From positions 310,001 through 374,000 of the forward strand of contig NZ_LT906443.1 of NCBI RefSeq assembly GCF_900187135.1: a DNA stretch of 64,000 nucleotides, written 5' to 3'. Source of the DNA: Corynebacterium ulcerans (lineage in GTDB: Bacteria > Actinomycetota > Actinomycetes > Mycobacteriales > Mycobacteriaceae). How positions within the stretch are numbered: the first letter of the stretch is position 1; each line of letters opens with the position of its first letter. Below the pieces are notes generated by a model. That model made no database searches and was not told the DNA's origin. It worked only from the letters and a program-made list of their open reading frames with translations. Shown here in pieces: positions 9,510-20,320 of this stretch. Both the position numbers and the translations under genes were made by a program.

Positions 9510-10538
9510 CTACGACGGCATGCTCATTGCTTTTTCTCTGCTTATTTCTAAGCGCAATGCACGTGCCAATTTTTCTGGATCATGCCGATGGATAACCCGT
9601 CCGCGTTGATCAATCTCGCTGAGATCATGAAAAGCAACGCGCGCACCGAGTGCTTGAGCAGCACGCTCCAGGTGCTTGCGATCTGCGCTATTAGGAAGCA
9701 TCTGTGATTCCACCACAACAACATCCGCGCGCAAACTTTGTGCATGTTGCGCAAGGATATGCAGATGGCGTTCAGCACTAAAACCCGCGGTCTCCCCTGG
9801 TTCTGCTGTGAGGTTGAGGACTATCACTCGCACAGCCTGTGTTTCCTCTAGAGCTTCAGGAACACCGTCGGTAAGAAGATGCGGTATTACGCTAGAAAAC
9901 CATGATCCCGGCCCTAAAGTGACCACGTCTGCCTGCTTAATTGCGGCTATCGCTTCTTCCGTGGCACGCGGACGTTCGGGTATGAGTCGCACACGACGAA
10001 CCGTTCCCGGGGTTGATGCCACAGCCACCTGACCTCTAACCTCACGCATTATGCGAGGGTCCTCATCGAGCCCAGAAACCTCTGCCGCGATATCAAGGGC
10101 TTCCGCACACACTGGTAAGACGCGCCCCTCAGCGCGAATAAGCTTTGCGACGACATCTAATGCCTTGATCTCACATCCCAGCGTGGCAAAAAGCCCCGCG
10201 ATCAGTAAGTTTCCCACCGCGTGACCAGCCAAGGCACCATGTCCGCCAAATCGGTGTTGGAGTGTTTGCTCCCACACATGCCCTTCCTCATCGAAAGGGG
10301 CCAGAGCCGCAAGTGCCATTCTTAGATCACCTGGGGGAACTTGACCTAGTTCTCTGCGAATGCGGCCAGAAGAGCCTCCGTCGTCCGCAACGGTCACGAT
10401 TGCGTCAATCGAAGAGGGCTCAAGCAGCCTTACAGCCCGTAGGGTTTGGAACAACCCATGTCCACCACCAAGGCTTGCTACTTTGAGGCCTTTACTATCT
10501 GTTACAGGGATAGAGTCAGATACTTTCTGAGATGCCAT
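9510..10538 (-). CDS. yvcK: YvcK-type gluconeogenesis factor (CofD-like)
   Basis: Member of the CofD/UPF0052 family. YvcK binds UDP-sugars and is needed for normal growth and cell shape on gluconeogenic carbon in Bacillus; the mycobacterial homologue CuvA acts at the cell wall. Motifs: SLGGGHGLFQTLRAVRLL near 22-39 and VADDGGSSGRIRRELGQVPPGDLR after it. 342 residues from the ATG at 10538, with GGCAGGAG just upstream; the in-frame start at 10583 would overlap rapZ by 32 bases. Lies between rapZ and whiA. Confidence 0.93.
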   Translation of the reverse strand: MASQKVSDSIPVTDSKGLKVASLGGGHGLFQTLRAVRLLEPSSIDAIVTVADDGGSSGRIRRELGQVPPGDLRMALAALAPFDEEGHVWEQTLQHRFGGHGALAGHAVGNLLIAGLFATLGCEIKALDVVAKLIRAEGRVLPVCAEALDIAAEVSGLDEDPRIMREVRGQVAVASTPGTVRRVRLIPERPRATEEAIAAIKQADVVTLGPGSWFSSVIPHLLTDGVPEALEETQAVRVIVLNLTAEPGETAGFSAERHLHILAQHAQSLRADVVVVESQMLPNSADRKHLERAAQALGARVAFHDLSEIDQRGRVIHRHDPEKLARALRLEISREKAMSMPS

Positions 10539-10551
10539 ACTCCTGCCTCGC

Positions 10552-11451
10552 CTACCCTCGTTGAATGTCTCGGTGCGACACACTCACGTCAAGGTCCGGA
10601 ACTTCGCGTAATCTGCGGCCGATCTCTTCAGCGATGGCAACTGAACGGTGATGTCCGCCTGTGCACCCTATGGAAACAGTAATAAAATTCTTTCCCTCGT
10701 GCTTAAACCCAGGCTGCATGTCCAAGAGCATCGTGATGAAATTGTCCAAAAACTTTTTTGCACCTTCATCTGCAAGGACGTAATCAGATACTGGCTTATC
10801 CACGCCACGGAATGGCCGAAGCTCTGGGATCCAGAAGGGGTTCGGGAGGAATCGAACGTCGACAAGCACATCCGTGTCGCGTGGCGATCCATGCTTAAAT
10901 CCAAAGGATTGCACCGTGACATGTTGGATCTTTGTAGCAATACCCGCAAAGTTTAGTTCAATAGAACGTCGCAGGTCATGTACAGATAAATCCGAGGTAT
11001 CAATAACTAAATCGGCAGACTCTTTAATCTCATTCATGATTTCGCGTTCACGCTCAATGCCGATGGACAACGTGCCGCTTCCTTGCAAAGGATGAGTACG
11101 ACGCAAATTATCAAAGCGCTTAATGAGTACGTCATCACGCGCATCCATAAAAAGTACAAGCGGATTTAAACCGAGCTCGGAGAGATCCGTGATCACTTGC
11201 TCAAGACTGCCGCTGAACTCGCGCGAACGGACATCTGAGACAAAAGCGACTTTGTCTACTGGCGAATGCGGGTCAGCGCACAACTGTACAAAATCAACGA
11301 CCAGCTGCGAAGGAACATTTTGGGCAACATACCAGCCCATATCCTCTAGGACGCGGGCAGCGGAACTCAGTCCTGCACCAGAAAGCCCCGTAATAACGAC
11401 AGGAGGAATCTTCATCTGTGGTTCTTTATCAGTTTTAACATTTACATTCAC
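10552..11451 (-). CDS. rapZ: RapZ/YvcJ family nucleotide-binding protein, altered P-loop
   Basis: RapZ family: N-terminal P-loop domain and C-terminal domain that in E. coli binds small RNA GlmZ; YvcJ of Bacillus hydrolyses GTP. Here the C-terminal core is intact ([19 protein letters not shown]). The P-loop, however, reads GLSGAGLSS at residues 22-30: the Walker A Lys (Arg in the mycobacterial protein as I recall it) is Leu28. The usual DN in the next conserved block is QN ([10 protein letters not shown]). Start is either GTG at 11451 or ATG at 11415 (287 residues); neither has a strong ribosome binding site. Conserved neighbours are uvrC upstream and yvcK-whiA downstream. Confidence 0.93.
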   Translation of the reverse strand: MNVNVKTDKEPQMKIPPVVITGLSGAGLSSAARVLEDMGWYVAQNVPSQLVVDFVQLCADPHSPVDKVAFVSDVRSREFSGSLEQVITDLSELGLNPLVLFMDARDDVLIKRFDNLRRTHPLQGSGTLSIGIEREREIMNEIKESADLVIDTSDLSVHDLRRSIELNFAGIATKIQHVTVQSFGFKHGSPRDTDVLVDVRFLPNPFWIPELRPFRGVDKPVSDYVLADEGAKKFLDNFITMLLDMQPGFKHEGKNFITVSIGCTGGHHRSVAIAEEIGRRLREVPDLDVSVSHRDIQRG

Positions 11452-11538
11452 AAAGGCCAGTGTAGCGAGATACCTTCTCCGTTGTCTTAGTTTGATAAGC
11501 CGCAGAAGTGATTCTCCAGATTCGGGTTGTGCTCGAAG

Positions 11539-13566
11539 TCATTCTGCTCGCAGAGCATCAAATACGTTCTGAGCTAACCGTGGGCCGAATCCCTTAACCG
11601 CGGCTATGTCCTCGACTGATGCAGCCTTCAATTTTTTCACCGAACCAAAGTGTTTGACCAGCTCGCTTCGCCGTGCCTGACCTAGGCCTTTGATGCCATC
11701 CAACGCAGAAGCACGCATCCTCTTAGAGCGTTGCTGACGATGAAACGTAATGGCAAACCTGTGTGCTTCGTCTCGTATTTGTTGGATGAGATACATGGCC
11801 TGCGAATTACGCGGAAGAATGACTGGTTCATCGTCTTGAGGTACCCACAGTTCCTCCAAGCGTTTCGCGATGCCAACCAAGGCAACGTCATGTACTCCGA
11901 GCTCTTCAAAGACCTCATCAGCGGACGCCACCTGTGGCGCACCACCATCGACAATGAATAATTGCGGCGGATATGCAAACCTTTTACTGTGTTCCACCGT
12001 TTCATCTGAAAAAGTCGAACCATCAAATTCTTCGGCCTCCGGAACAACGAGTTTGTCCTTGTTATGCCGGATGAACCGCCGGCGCACGACTTCTGCAATA
12101 GAAGCCACATCATTCGAATGCCCATCGCCCGCGGCATCCTTGATTTTGTACCTTCGATAATCGGATTTCTTGGGCAAACCGTCTTCAAAAACAACGAGAG
12201 AGGCGACGACGTCTGTTCCTTGGATATGCGAAATATCAATGCATTCAATCCGTAGCGGTGCTTCTTCCAAAAATAGCGCTTCCTGCAGTTCCTGCAACGC
12301 CGCCGAACGGGCAGTAAGGTCACCAACTCGTTTAAGCTTATGCTGGCGCAGTGCTTCCACTGCATTCGCATGCACAGTCTCCGTGAGCGCCCGCTTATCA
12401 CCACGCACCGGTACACGTAGGTCTACCGAACTCCCACGCAATTGTGAAAGAACTACTTTGGTGTGCTCCATATCCAAAGGCTCAATTTCTACAAGGACTT
12501 CTTTAGGGACCATGCTTCCTCGTAGTTGATAGGAGCTTAAATGTTCATCGACGTATGAGAACTGGTCTACCCCACGCCGTACAACGTTCGCCTCTTCTTT
12601 GCTGGTTTCCTCCTCCAACTGCACTGCATCTGAATAGAAACGGATAAGAAAAGCCTGTAGCAGTTCTTGTAGCTCCTCTTTCGAATTATCCGTGCGCTCT
12701 ACGATCCACCCGCGCTGCCCTTTGATTCGACCCGCACGAACGTGGAAAAGCTGAATGGAAGCTTCTAGATCGTCTGCGCTTATTGCTATAACGTCAGCAT
12801 CGGTACCATCACCCAACACCACGGCCTGTTGTTCCGTGATCTTCTGTACAGCCTGCAGGTCATCCCGCAGCCGTGCTGCGCGCTCAAAATCCAGATCCTC
12901 GGCAGCTGTAAGCATCTGCGAATTGAGAGAGGCCACCACTGCATCTGTTTTCCCGGCCATAAACGAACAAAATCCGTTGACAATATCGCGATGCTCTTGC
13001 TCAGTCACTCTGCCGACGCACGGAGCAGAGCACTTGTCTATATAGCCCAAGAGGCAAGGACGTCCTAAAGAGTCATGTCTATTAAAGACCCCTTTTGAAC
13101 ACGTTCGGACAGGAAACACTCGTGTTAATAGATCCAAGGTTTCCCTCACTGCCCAAGCATGAGAATAAGGACCGAAATAGCGGATACCTTTGCGCTGCGG
13201 ACCACGGTAGAAGAATGCCCGAGGGAACCTTTCTCCCACGGAAACAGCAAGGACTGGGTAGGTTTTATCATCCCTATACTTCACATTGAAGCGAGGATCG
13301 AATTTCTTAATCCATGTATATTCCAGTTGCAGCGCTTCAACTTCGCTGCTTACCACGGTCCACTCCACAGACGATGCTGTGGTTACCATCTGTCGAGTAC
13401 GCGGATGCAGTACAGATAAATCCTGAAAATAATTAGACAGGCGTGAGCGAAGATTCTTCGCTTTTCCCACGTACACTACCCGGCCATGAGAATCACGAAA
13501 TTTATATACCCCTGGGTCCGTAGGGATGGAACCAGGGGCGGGACGATACGTTGAAGGATCAGCCAC
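11539..13566 (-). CDS. uvrC: Excinuclease ABC subunit C
   Basis: Makes both incisions in nucleotide excision repair, together with UvrA/UvrB. 675 residues. Domains in order: GIY-YIG nuclease ([17 protein letters not shown] around 19-36), cysteine-rich part, UVR motif around 205-240, RNase-H-like nuclease ([17 protein letters not shown]), and two C-terminal helix-hairpin-helix motifs ([18 protein letters not shown] and [15 protein letters not shown]). It heads the uvrC-rapZ-yvcK-whiA run common to actinobacteria. Confidence 0.97.
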   Translation of the reverse strand: MADPSTYRPAPGSIPTDPGVYKFRDSHGRVVYVGKAKNLRSRLSNYFQDLSVLHPRTRQMVTTASSVEWTVVSSEVEALQLEYTWIKKFDPRFNVKYRDDKTYPVLAVSVGERFPRAFFYRGPQRKGIRYFGPYSHAWAVRETLDLLTRVFPVRTCSKGVFNRHDSLGRPCLLGYIDKCSAPCVGRVTEQEHRDIVNGFCSFMAGKTDAVVASLNSQMLTAAEDLDFERAARLRDDLQAVQKITEQQAVVLGDGTDADVIAISADDLEASIQLFHVRAGRIKGQRGWIVERTDNSKEELQELLQAFLIRFYSDAVQLEEETSKEEANVVRRGVDQFSYVDEHLSSYQLRGSMVPKEVLVEIEPLDMEHTKVVLSQLRGSSVDLRVPVRGDKRALTETVHANAVEALRQHKLKRVGDLTARSAALQELQEALFLEEAPLRIECIDISHIQGTDVVASLVVFEDGLPKKSDYRRYKIKDAAGDGHSNDVASIAEVVRRRFIRHNKDKLVVPEAEEFDGSTFSDETVEHSKRFAYPPQLFIVDGGAPQVASADEVFEELGVHDVALVGIAKRLEELWVPQDDEPVILPRNSQAMYLIQQIRDEAHRFAITFHRQQRSKRMRASALDGIKGLGQARRSELVKHFGSVKKLKAASVEDIAAVKGFGPRLAQNVFDALRAE

Positions 13567-13574
13567 GATGCGCC

Positions 13575-14141
13575 TTAATCTTCCGGCATATAGCTTGCTT
13601 CAAGCGCTCGGAAGCGTTCTACAGCTTGCAGCCCTTCAAGACCATCTGCAGATTGGAAAGCCCAAAGCGGGACGTATTCAAAGTCAGGAAGCTCAAGTCG
13701 CGCCATGCGGCTTCCCTCTGGAAAATTAAGACCATACACCAAAACCCATGGATAGAATCGAGACCCGATGAAGTTACGTACATCGACTCCGTCTTCATTG
13801 ACTCGAACACGGGGGCGAGATAAAGCTAAGAAAAAGAGTCCAGCGAAAACAACTCCGACGAGAAGATAACCCCACTGATCAATCAATGTGACAGTCGTAC
13901 CGGTATCTCCGATTGCGACGACGATTGCCAAAAAAATGTGGAGCCCAAGAACAACAACAGCACTCACCCAAGCCCATATTTTTAGCTTTCGGGAAGTGAC
14001 CACCTGCTCCCAAGGTTTGGTCGTAGTCAACGGCGCATCTTGTGCGACATACTGGTGAATCTCCGCCTCAGTGAGACGTTCAGATCGTGCCTCGGAGTTC
14101 GGGCTACCCAGTTTCACATTTTCTTCCGACTGTGCGTCCAC
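13575..14141 (-). CDS. PH-domain membrane protein (DUF2581-like)
   Basis: 188 residues: a polar N-terminal 50, two hydrophobic segments (about 54-76 and 85-107), then a soluble C-terminal part starting [20 protein letters not shown] that fits the bacterial PH-like domain found behind two helices (related to mycobacterial Rv1417, between ribH and uvrC). GTG at 14141 has GGAG eight bases before. It ends nine bases before uvrC, so it is probably cotranscribed. Biochemical role unknown. Confidence 0.82.
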   Translation of the reverse strand: MDAQSEENVKLGSPNSEARSERLTEAEIHQYVAQDAPLTTTKPWEQVVTSRKLKIWAWVSAVVVLGLHIFLAIVVAIGDTGTTVTLIDQWGYLLVGVVFAGLFFLALSRPRVRVNEDGVDVRNFIGSRFYPWVLVYGLNFPEGSRMARLELPDFEYVPLWAFQSADGLEGLQAVERFRALEASYMPED

Positions 14142-14345
14142 TGTACGTTCTCCACGACCTTCTCAACATTGTTTTCGGCGATCAGCGAAGCAGGCAATCT
14201 AGCACTCTTACCTGCCTTACACGAATCGCTGAACATCCTACTCGGTTGCATAGCCAGCCACCTACTCGTTGGCTGCTCAGCTGTTTCTTTTCACCATATT
14301 TAGAAAGATTTTACCTTATCGCTCTACCATACTCCCGCGACAGTT

Positions 14346-14819
14346 TTAGGCACCGTCTAAAGAACGAAGTACCACCGCTGTATGGAGAGCTGCCACGGTA
14401 GCCTCTGCTCCCTTGTTTTCTACAGAATCTTCAAACCCAGCCCTATCCCTGGCTTGGTCTTCATTCTCTGTAGTCAGCACACCATTGCCGATGGGAGTCT
14501 GCTCATCAAGAGCGATCCGGGTAAGCCCTTGAGTTACAGAATCACAGACATAGTCAAAATGGGGCGTACCACCGCGGATGACGCATCCTGACGCTACGAC
14601 GGCGTCGCAAAGCTTAGCCAAACGTTGCGCCACTATCGGGAGTTCTAACGCCCCTATCACCCGACGCTCAATCACCTGTGCATGGCACCGTTGTGCTGCT
14701 GCGATCGCTTCTGAGTGCAATCTCTGGCAGATCTCTTCATTCCATGTCGATGTAACGATGCCGATAGTCAAGCCTGTAGCGTCGACATGCGTAATATCCG
14801 GTAGTCCCTCTTTGCTCAT
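14346..14819 (-). CDS. ribH: 6,7-dimethyl-8-ribityllumazine synthase
   Basis: Condenses the RibA/RibB products to dimethylribityllumazine, the penultimate riboflavin step. 157 residues. Motifs: STWNEEI near 24-30, VIGALELPI near 57-65, [22 protein letters not shown] around 76-97 with the catalytic His in PHFDYV, and [16 protein letters not shown] at 14819 with AAGGAAG upstream. Last gene of ribD-ribE-ribBA-ribH. Confidence 0.97.
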   Translation of the reverse strand: MSKEGLPDITHVDATGLTIGIVTSTWNEEICQRLHSEAIAAAQRCHAQVIERRVIGALELPIVAQRLAKLCDAVVASGCVIRGGTPHFDYVCDSVTQGLTRIALDEQTPIGNGVLTTENEDQARDRAGFEDSVENKGAEATVAALHTAVVLRSLDGA

Positions 14820-14831
14820 AAAGCTTCCTTA

Positions 14832-16184
14832 TTACTCGTGCTCATTCACATACGTTTCAATCCAAGGCAGATCATGACGCATCCGATCCCGCTTTGTGGT
14901 CAAATAGCGAAGATTGTCTTCATTCACTGAAACTTCTACAGGCGTCCGACCAGATACCTCCAAGCCGTAACGAGTCAAGCCCTCATGCTTGCTGGGATTA
15001 TTGCTCAACAAGTTAGCTGACTGCACACCCAGGTCATGCAGGATAAAAGCAGCTATGCCATAATCACGGGCATCTGCAGGCAAGCCCAAAGCAAGGTTCG
15101 CGTCTACGGTATCTACCCCACCATCTTGAAGATGATATGCCCGTAGTTTCTCAGCTAAGCCGATTCCCCGACCCTCTTGGCCTCGCAGATATAACACCAC
15201 GCCGCGCCCTTTTTCCTGAACCATTGCCATCGATGCATGAAGTTGCTGACCACAATCACAACGCCTGGACCCGAACACATCTCCCGTCAAGCATTCCGAG
15301 TGGACACGAACGAGGACATCTGCGCCGTCATTATCAGCGATATCACCGACCACGAGTGCCACGTGTTCCACTCCGTCAGATAGGGCTCGGTATCCCACGG
15401 CCGTGAAAAATCCAAAGTCTGTGGGCAGCCGGGTAGATGTCACCCGTTCGGCTATCGGCGTGACAACCTGTGCATCCGTACCCGCCGGGTCTTTATAGAG
15501 CTTCACTGGGTCATGTTGTGTACGCCACTCGATCATCTGGTCAATGGAGATCAGGGATAGGCCGTGTTTATCTGCAAATCGACGCAACTCAGGGCCCCGG
15601 GCCATGTCGGTGGGATCGTCCTCGCTTACCACTTCACACAACACACCCGCGGGGCGTAAACCAGCTAGTCGGGCTAAATCAACAGCCGCTTCCGTGTGTC
15701 CAGGCCTTTCAAGAACGCCACCAGGTAAAGCTCGTAGCGGAACCACATGTCCTGGTCGAGTAAAGTCTCCTGGGGTTGAAGCAGGATCCACCAATGCTTG
15801 AATGGTATGTGCCCGGCTAGTAGCGGAAATTCCGGTAGAACCCGTGTTGGCGTCCACGGTTACCGTATATGCAGTTCCTCGGGCATCTTGGTTATGGGCG
15901 ACCATCGGAGGAAGCCCTAGCCTGTCACAATCTTTGCCAGTCAAAGACGCACAGATGTATCCCGAAGAATATCGGACCATAAAAGCTACAAGCTCAGGCG
16001 TTGCTTTTTCCGCAGCGAAAATAATATCGCCTTCGTTTTCACGATCCTCGTTATCAACGACGATAACGGCTTTCCCCGCAGCAATATCCGCAATCGCAGT
16101 ATCCACGGAGTCGAGGCGGACGCGATCAGAGTATTCAGCGTTATCGTGAGCTGTCTGACCGGGTGTGTCGATATGGATAGTCAC
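14832..16184 (-). CDS. ribBA: Bifunctional 3,4-DHBP synthase / GTP cyclohydrolase II
   Basis: N-terminal half (to about 210) is 3,4-dihydroxy-2-butanone-4-phosphate synthase: [18 protein letters not shown] holds the acidic metal ligands and [19 protein letters not shown] follow. C-terminal half is GTP cyclohydrolase II with the zinc ligands in [20 protein letters not shown] and [10 protein letters not shown]. Both catalytic sets look intact, so the protein supplies both precursors of lumazine. 450 residues, GTG start at 16184, eight bases after the ribE stop, pointing to coupled translation. Confidence 0.97.
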   Translation of the reverse strand: MTIHIDTPGQTAHDNAEYSDRVRLDSVDTAIADIAAGKAVIVVDNEDRENEGDIIFAAEKATPELVAFMVRYSSGYICASLTGKDCDRLGLPPMVAHNQDARGTAYTVTVDANTGSTGISATSRAHTIQALVDPASTPGDFTRPGHVVPLRALPGGVLERPGHTEAAVDLARLAGLRPAGVLCEVVSEDDPTDMARGPELRRFADKHGLSLISIDQMIEWRTQHDPVKLYKDPAGTDAQVVTPIAERVTSTRLPTDFGFFTAVGYRALSDGVEHVALVVGDIADNDGADVLVRVHSECLTGDVFGSRRCDCGQQLHASMAMVQEKGRGVVLYLRGQEGRGIGLAEKLRAYHLQDGGVDTVDANLALGLPADARDYGIAAFILHDLGVQSANLLSNNPSKHEGLTRYGLEVSGRTPVEVSVNEDNLRYLTTKRDRMRHDLPWIETYVNEHE

Positions 16185-16194
16185 GATGATAACT

Positions 16195-16836
16195 CTAGCG
16201 CGCGTCCAGGTTCACGATGCTCGCCGGGGGAACCGCTTGCGCTGTGAGCATCCGCTCCACATATTTGGCTAATACGTCTACTTCGAGGTTCACACGGTCA
16301 CCCAGCTGACGCTGTCCATGTGTTGTGGCTTGCAAAGTAGTAGGGATAAGGGATACTTCAAACCAATGATTCCCCTCGGTTTCCCCTAACCCGGAGACGG
16401 TAAGCGAGGTTCCGTCCACAGAAATCGAACCTTTTTCTACTACATAGCGAGACAGCTCTTGAGGCAGTGTGAACCGCAGAACAGTCCAATGCTCTGATTG
16501 TTCTTGCGCTATCAACTCCGCAGTGCCATCCACATGACCTTGGACGATATGGCCGTGGAGACGCCCATCTGCACGTAATGCGCGTTCCAGATTAACCGGT
16601 GCCCCTACCGTAAGCTCCCCTAAAGACGAACGTACGAGTGATTCCTGCATGACATCCGCGCTAAAAAAGCCTTTTTGGATATCAGTAACAGTCAAACACA
16701 CCCCATTCACCGCTATGGAGTCCCCCAACGACGTGCCTTCAAGCACCTTATGCGCTGCAATGGAAAGAACAACGGAATCCGATAGCTCCTCCAGGGCTGC
16801 CACAGTACCGACTTCTTCTACTATTCCGCTAAACAT
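16195..16836 (-). CDS. ribE: Riboflavin synthase, alpha subunit
   Basis: Dismutates two lumazines to riboflavin. 213 residues made of two lumazine-binding barrels: the first opens with [12 protein letters not shown] and NGVCLTVT, the second with [14 protein letters not shown] and [14 protein letters not shown] at 16836 preceded by AAAGGGAAAA. It lies between ribD and ribBA. I see no FMN riboswitch in the 136-base gap upstream. Confidence 0.96.
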   Translation of the reverse strand: MFSGIVEEVGTVAALEELSDSVVLSIAAHKVLEGTSLGDSIAVNGVCLTVTDIQKGFFSADVMQESLVRSSLGELTVGAPVNLERALRADGRLHGHIVQGHVDGTAELIAQEQSEHWTVLRFTLPQELSRYVVEKGSISVDGTSLTVSGLGETEGNHWFEVSLIPTTLQATTHGQRQLGDRVNLEVDVLAKYVERMLTAQAVPPASIVNLDAR

Positions 16837-16972
16837 TTTTCCCTTTCATTCTCTTATTCACGATTGTTGTACTACGAAATGCTTATCGACGCCCCACGCA
16901 TTCTGAACTACCCCCCAGAAAGGCCGCCAACCACACGGCTCCGCGAAAAGCGTCTTGTTCCTGGAGCTTGAA

Positions 16973-17950
16973 TTATTGCTGTCTTACCAAGACCCGCAGG
17001 ACGTCCTCTCCCAGTAGCTCTACCCGTTGCGTGTGCATGTGCGTGGCATCACTCAGAGTGGGAGAAATGCTGCGAGCAAGAGCGTTCCTACCCGCCCCTA
17101 GGAATAGCGGTGCGGAATAATCATGAAATTCATCAATAACGCCGCTCTCAAATGCTGAGGCAATAAGCCCTGCGCCTCCTTCTAAAAGCACATACCTGCA
17201 TCCTCTGTCCCACAGATTGTGCAGAGCCTCATCCAGATCCAAAAACTTCAAGACAGTCGGATCATTGAGGTGTGCGTTCTCAGGTAGTGTTCGCGAGCCG
17301 ACGACAACACGAAGAGGTTGAGATAGAAGCTCTTTCCCTTTAGGGTCTCTCGCGGTAAGCCTCGGGTTATCCGCCAAAGCAGTTCCGGTTCCTACGACAA
17401 TTGCGTCAAACATTTTCCGTTGGTTAGTTGCATAACCGCGTGCTGCTTCACCAGTAATCCACTGAGAGGTGCCGTCCGCTGCTGCAATAAAACCGTCTAT
17501 CGTATGAGCCGATTTCCCCACTACATAGGGGCGTTGTAAGTGCTGAGCCTGTAGCCAGGGGCGTAGAGCCCGAATCGGCAAATCCAAAAAAGTAACGCGG
17601 ACTCCATTTTTCTGCAAAAACTCGTGCCCACCGCCTTCTTTCCCACCTGGGTCTTTAAGGCAATAGATGACCTCAGCGATTCCTGAGTCAAGGAGAGCTT
17701 GTGTACAAGGGCCAGTTCTTCCTTGGTGCTGGCAAGGTTCCAGTGTCACCATAATCGTGGCACCACGAGCAGCAGTGCCGGCCGCTTGAAGCGCCATGAC
17801 TTCAGCATGCGGACCTCCTACTGGTTGGGTACATCCAACTCCAACGATGTCTCCTTGCGAAGAAACCACGGCGGCCCCTACTGGTGGGTTAGGACTCGTC
17901 GATCCCTGGGCTTTTTCTCCTTGTTCAACTGCTGCGTATAAACCAGCCAT
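16973..17950 (-). CDS. ribD: Bifunctional riboflavin deaminase/reductase RibD
   Basis: Deaminates and then reduces the GTP-derived pyrimidine. 325 residues from ATG at 17950 (MAGLYAAVEQGEKA). Deaminase zinc site: HAEVMAL and EPCQHQGRTGPC; TSPNPPVGAAVV is the family N-terminal hallmark. Reductase part starts near 150 (RPYVVGKSAHTIDGFIAA) and ends with LLEGGAGLIASAF. Start uncertain: an in-frame GTG at 18058 overlaps the rpe stop and would allow coupling, but the added 36 residues show no family match. Confidence 0.93.
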   Translation of the reverse strand: MAGLYAAVEQGEKAQGSTSPNPPVGAAVVSSQGDIVGVGCTQPVGGPHAEVMALQAAGTAARGATIMVTLEPCQHQGRTGPCTQALLDSGIAEVIYCLKDPGGKEGGGHEFLQKNGVRVTFLDLPIRALRPWLQAQHLQRPYVVGKSAHTIDGFIAAADGTSQWITGEAARGYATNQRKMFDAIVVGTGTALADNPRLTARDPKGKELLSQPLRVVVGSRTLPENAHLNDPTVLKFLDLDEALHNLWDRGCRYVLLEGGAGLIASAFESGVIDEFHDYSAPLFLGAGRNALARSISPTLSDATHMHTQRVELLGEDVLRVLVRQQ

Positions 17951-18047
17951 GACTGACGCAGAAAGCTCATAAGTAGTGAGATCTCTGTGTTCAGCAAAAA
18001 GGCCCGCCCCTTGACTATTCAATCCAAAGGGCAAGCCAATTCTCTTG

Positions 18048-18722
18048 TTATCGTGCACGCTGCGCCAATTCCCGAAGCTCATCAATCGCAGCATTGCGAT
18101 CACTGTGCTTATATACCGCCGAACCAGCCACAAAAGCATCGCAACCGGCTTCCGCAGCCTGCGCTATGGTCTCTGCGGAAATTCCGCCATCGATTTCGAT
18201 AATGACGTCTAGATTTCGCGTATCGATCTCTTGACGCAACGTCCGAACTTTCTCAAGCTGATCAGGCATAAATTTTTGCCCACCGAACCCAGGTTCCACG
18301 CTCATCACCAAAACCTGATCAAACTCCTCCAGGTGTGGAAGATACGGCTCAATAGCCGTGCCAGGGCGCAAAGAGAACCCGGCGCGAACGCCTCGTTCTC
18401 TGATGTGTTGTGCCAGTGCACTGGGGTTGGAGGTGGCTTCTACATGGAAGATCACGCAGCTAGCGCCAGCATCGATGTAGTTATCTACCCATTTCTCAGG
18501 GTTTTCGATCATCAGATGGACGTCAAGAGGTTGATCCGTCGATTTATGTGCGGCCTTGGTGATGTCCGCACCAAAAGAGAGGTTGGGGACAAAATGGCCA
18601 TCCATAATGTCCACATGGATCCAATCGGCGTGTGACACCTCTGCGATCTCTTCCCCTAACTTGGAAAAGTCAGCGGAAAGGATCGACGGAGCGATAATGG
18701 GTTGGCGCGCTTCTGTAGTCAT
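18048..18722 (-). CDS. rpe: Ribulose-phosphate 3-epimerase
   Basis: Interconverts ribulose 5-phosphate and xylulose 5-phosphate in the non-oxidative pentose phosphate pathway. 224 residues, TIM barrel, with IAPSILSADFSKLG, HVDIMDGHFVPNLSFG (metal/catalytic His and Asp), MSVEPGFGGQKF and EIDGGIS. It precedes ribD, supplying the ribulose 5-phosphate branch that RibB uses, a sensible neighbour. Confidence 0.97.
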   Translation of the reverse strand: MTTEARQPIIAPSILSADFSKLGEEIAEVSHADWIHVDIMDGHFVPNLSFGADITKAAHKSTDQPLDVHLMIENPEKWVDNYIDAGASCVIFHVEATSNPSALAQHIRERGVRAGFSLRPGTAIEPYLPHLEEFDQVLVMSVEPGFGGQKFMPDQLEKVRTLRQEIDTRNLDVIIEIDGGISAETIAQAAEAGCDAFVAGSAVYKHSDRNAAIDELRELAQRAR

Positions 18723-18805
18723 AACTCAGTATCTTAGCTACGACCTAAGCAGCAAGAAATGAGAAGCACTATTCGGGGCGGCCAATCCAGGTGTGAAAAA
18801 TGGAT

Positions 18806-20320
18806 TTATACACTTGGTTTTTTCAGCACAGCAAAGAACATGGCATCGGTTCCATGATGATGGGGCCACATCTGAACGGATTTATATTCTCCAGTGTGGG
18901 ACATCTCAGGCACCAAAGCAGCTGCGTCTTCTTCCACCATTCCTAGATGAGTGAGCGCATGGTCAACGATGTCGCGGGTCTCGCGTAGATCTGGTGAGCA
19001 GGTTGAGTACACCACAACACCGCCAGGACGGACGAGTGTGCATGCTGAGGCGAGAAGTTCCTTTTGGAGCGGGACCAGCTCAGTGATATCTGATTCCTGT
19101 TTGCGCCAGCGAGCATCGGGGCGACGACGCAGAGCTCCAAGCCCTGAGCAGGGAGCGTCGACGAGGACGCGGTCGTATCCATCGCTGAGGCCTGGGTTGC
19201 GTCCGTCAGCGACTTTTACTCGGACGGGCAGGCCGGCAACGGTCTTTTCGATAAGGCGCGCGCGGTGCTCGGAGATCTCTATGGCGTCTACGTGGGCGGC
19301 GTCGATACGCGCGAGTGCGCCGAGTAGTGCTGCCTTGCCTCCGGGTCCTGCACAGAGGTCCAGCCAGCGACCAGTATCAGTTCCGTCAACGGGTGCTTCT
19401 GCTAGGGCGCGTGCGATGAGTTGGCTTCCTTCATCTTGCACGGCTGCTAGTTGTTGTTGAACGGGTTCTAGTTCGCCAGGATCACCGCTTTCAAGGTAGA
19501 CGGCATAAGGCGAGTATTTGCCTTGTTCTCCTCCGGTGATGAGCGATAGTTCTAATGCACTAATCTCGCCGGGGCGAGCCACCAAGTGCACGATCGGTCG
19601 ATCTGAGTCTGCTCGAAGTGTTTCTTCCAGGTTGGACAGTCCCACGACGCGTGAGAAGCTGTGTGCTATCCATTCGGGATGCGCGGTACGGAATGCAATG
19701 TTTGCGACTTCGCTCTGCGGTGCGAGTCGATCCATCCATTCTGCGGGTGTGCTCCGAGAAATGGTGCGCAGGATTCCGTTAACAAATCCTTTGGCTTTAT
19801 CGTGCCCTAGAGCTTCTACGATACGGACTGTTGTGTCTACGGCCGCGTGGGGTTCCACTCGCATGTACATCAGCTGGTAAGCGCCAAGGCGTAGCGCATC
19901 CAAGAGCTCAGGGTGAATCGTATTCAGTCCCCGTGATGAGCACTCCCCGATCAACGCGTCAAGTACGCCTACTGTACGTAATGTTCCATAAGTCAGTTCA
20001 GTGGCAAAGGCAGCGTCTCTGCCGTGCACGTTGGCTTTGTTCAGCAGTTTGGGCAGAGTGAGGTTGGCAAAGGCGTTCTCTGAGCTTACGCGGTGGAGAA
20101 CATGAAAAGCGACGCTTCGCGCGGTATCAACTCCGGATAGTTTCCGGAATCCGCCTTGTGGGGCACGGTTTTCCTGAGCACGTCCCCCGGATCTGCGATT
20201 GCTCTGCGGTCGCTTTTTTTGCCCGTAGGTGCGTTGTGCGTTCGGTTCTCTGCCCGCAGTTCTATCAGGATTAGGTTTTCCTGCAGATCGCGATCGAGAT
20301 CTAAATCCTCCTTGGCTCAT
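18806..20320 (-). CDS. rsmB: 16S rRNA m5C967 methyltransferase RsmB
   Basis: 504 residues. A basic, low-complexity N-terminal tail (about 1-60, rich in R, N, Q, G), a NusB-like RNA-binding domain (ARSVAFHVLHRV onward), then a Rossmann methyltransferase: SAM motif LDLCAGPGGKAALLGAL, VLVDAPCSGLGALRR with the PC catalytic motif, and YSTCSPDL with the second cysteine. The start overlaps the fmt stop by four bases (ATGA), so it is coupled to fmt. The DNA here appears richer in G+C than adjacent genes. Confidence 0.95.
   Translation of the reverse strand: MSQGGFRSRSRSAGKPNPDRTAGREPNAQRTYGQKKRPQSNRRSGGRAQENRAPQGGFRKLSGVDTARSVAFHVLHRVSSENAFANLTLPKLLNKANVHGRDAAFATELTYGTLRTVGVLDALIGECSSRGLNTIHPELLDALRLGAYQLMYMRVEPHAAVDTTVRIVEALGHDKAKGFVNGILRTISRSTPAEWMDRLAPQSEVANIAFRTAHPEWIAHSFSRVVGLSNLEETLRADSDRPIVHLVARPGEISALELSLITGGEQGKYSPYAVYLESGDPGELEPVQQQLAAVQDEGSQLIARALAEAPVDGTDTGRWLDLCAGPGGKAALLGALARIDAAHVDAIEISEHRARLIEKTVAGLPVRVKVADGRNPGLSDGYDRVLVDAPCSGLGALRRRPDARWRKQESDITELVPLQKELLASACTLVRPGGVVVYSTCSPDLRETRDIVDHALTHLGMVEEDAAALVPEMSHTGEYKSVQMWPHHHGTDAMFFAVLKKPSV

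Noticed and set aside
11682..12416. 244-codon minus-strand frame inside uvrC
   Set aside because: Overlaps uvrC in another frame; residue content is Arg/Cys/Trp-rich noise.
16837..16972. FMN riboswitch before ribE
   Set aside because: The conserved RFN segments are not present in the gap; none seen elsewhere in the rib cluster either.
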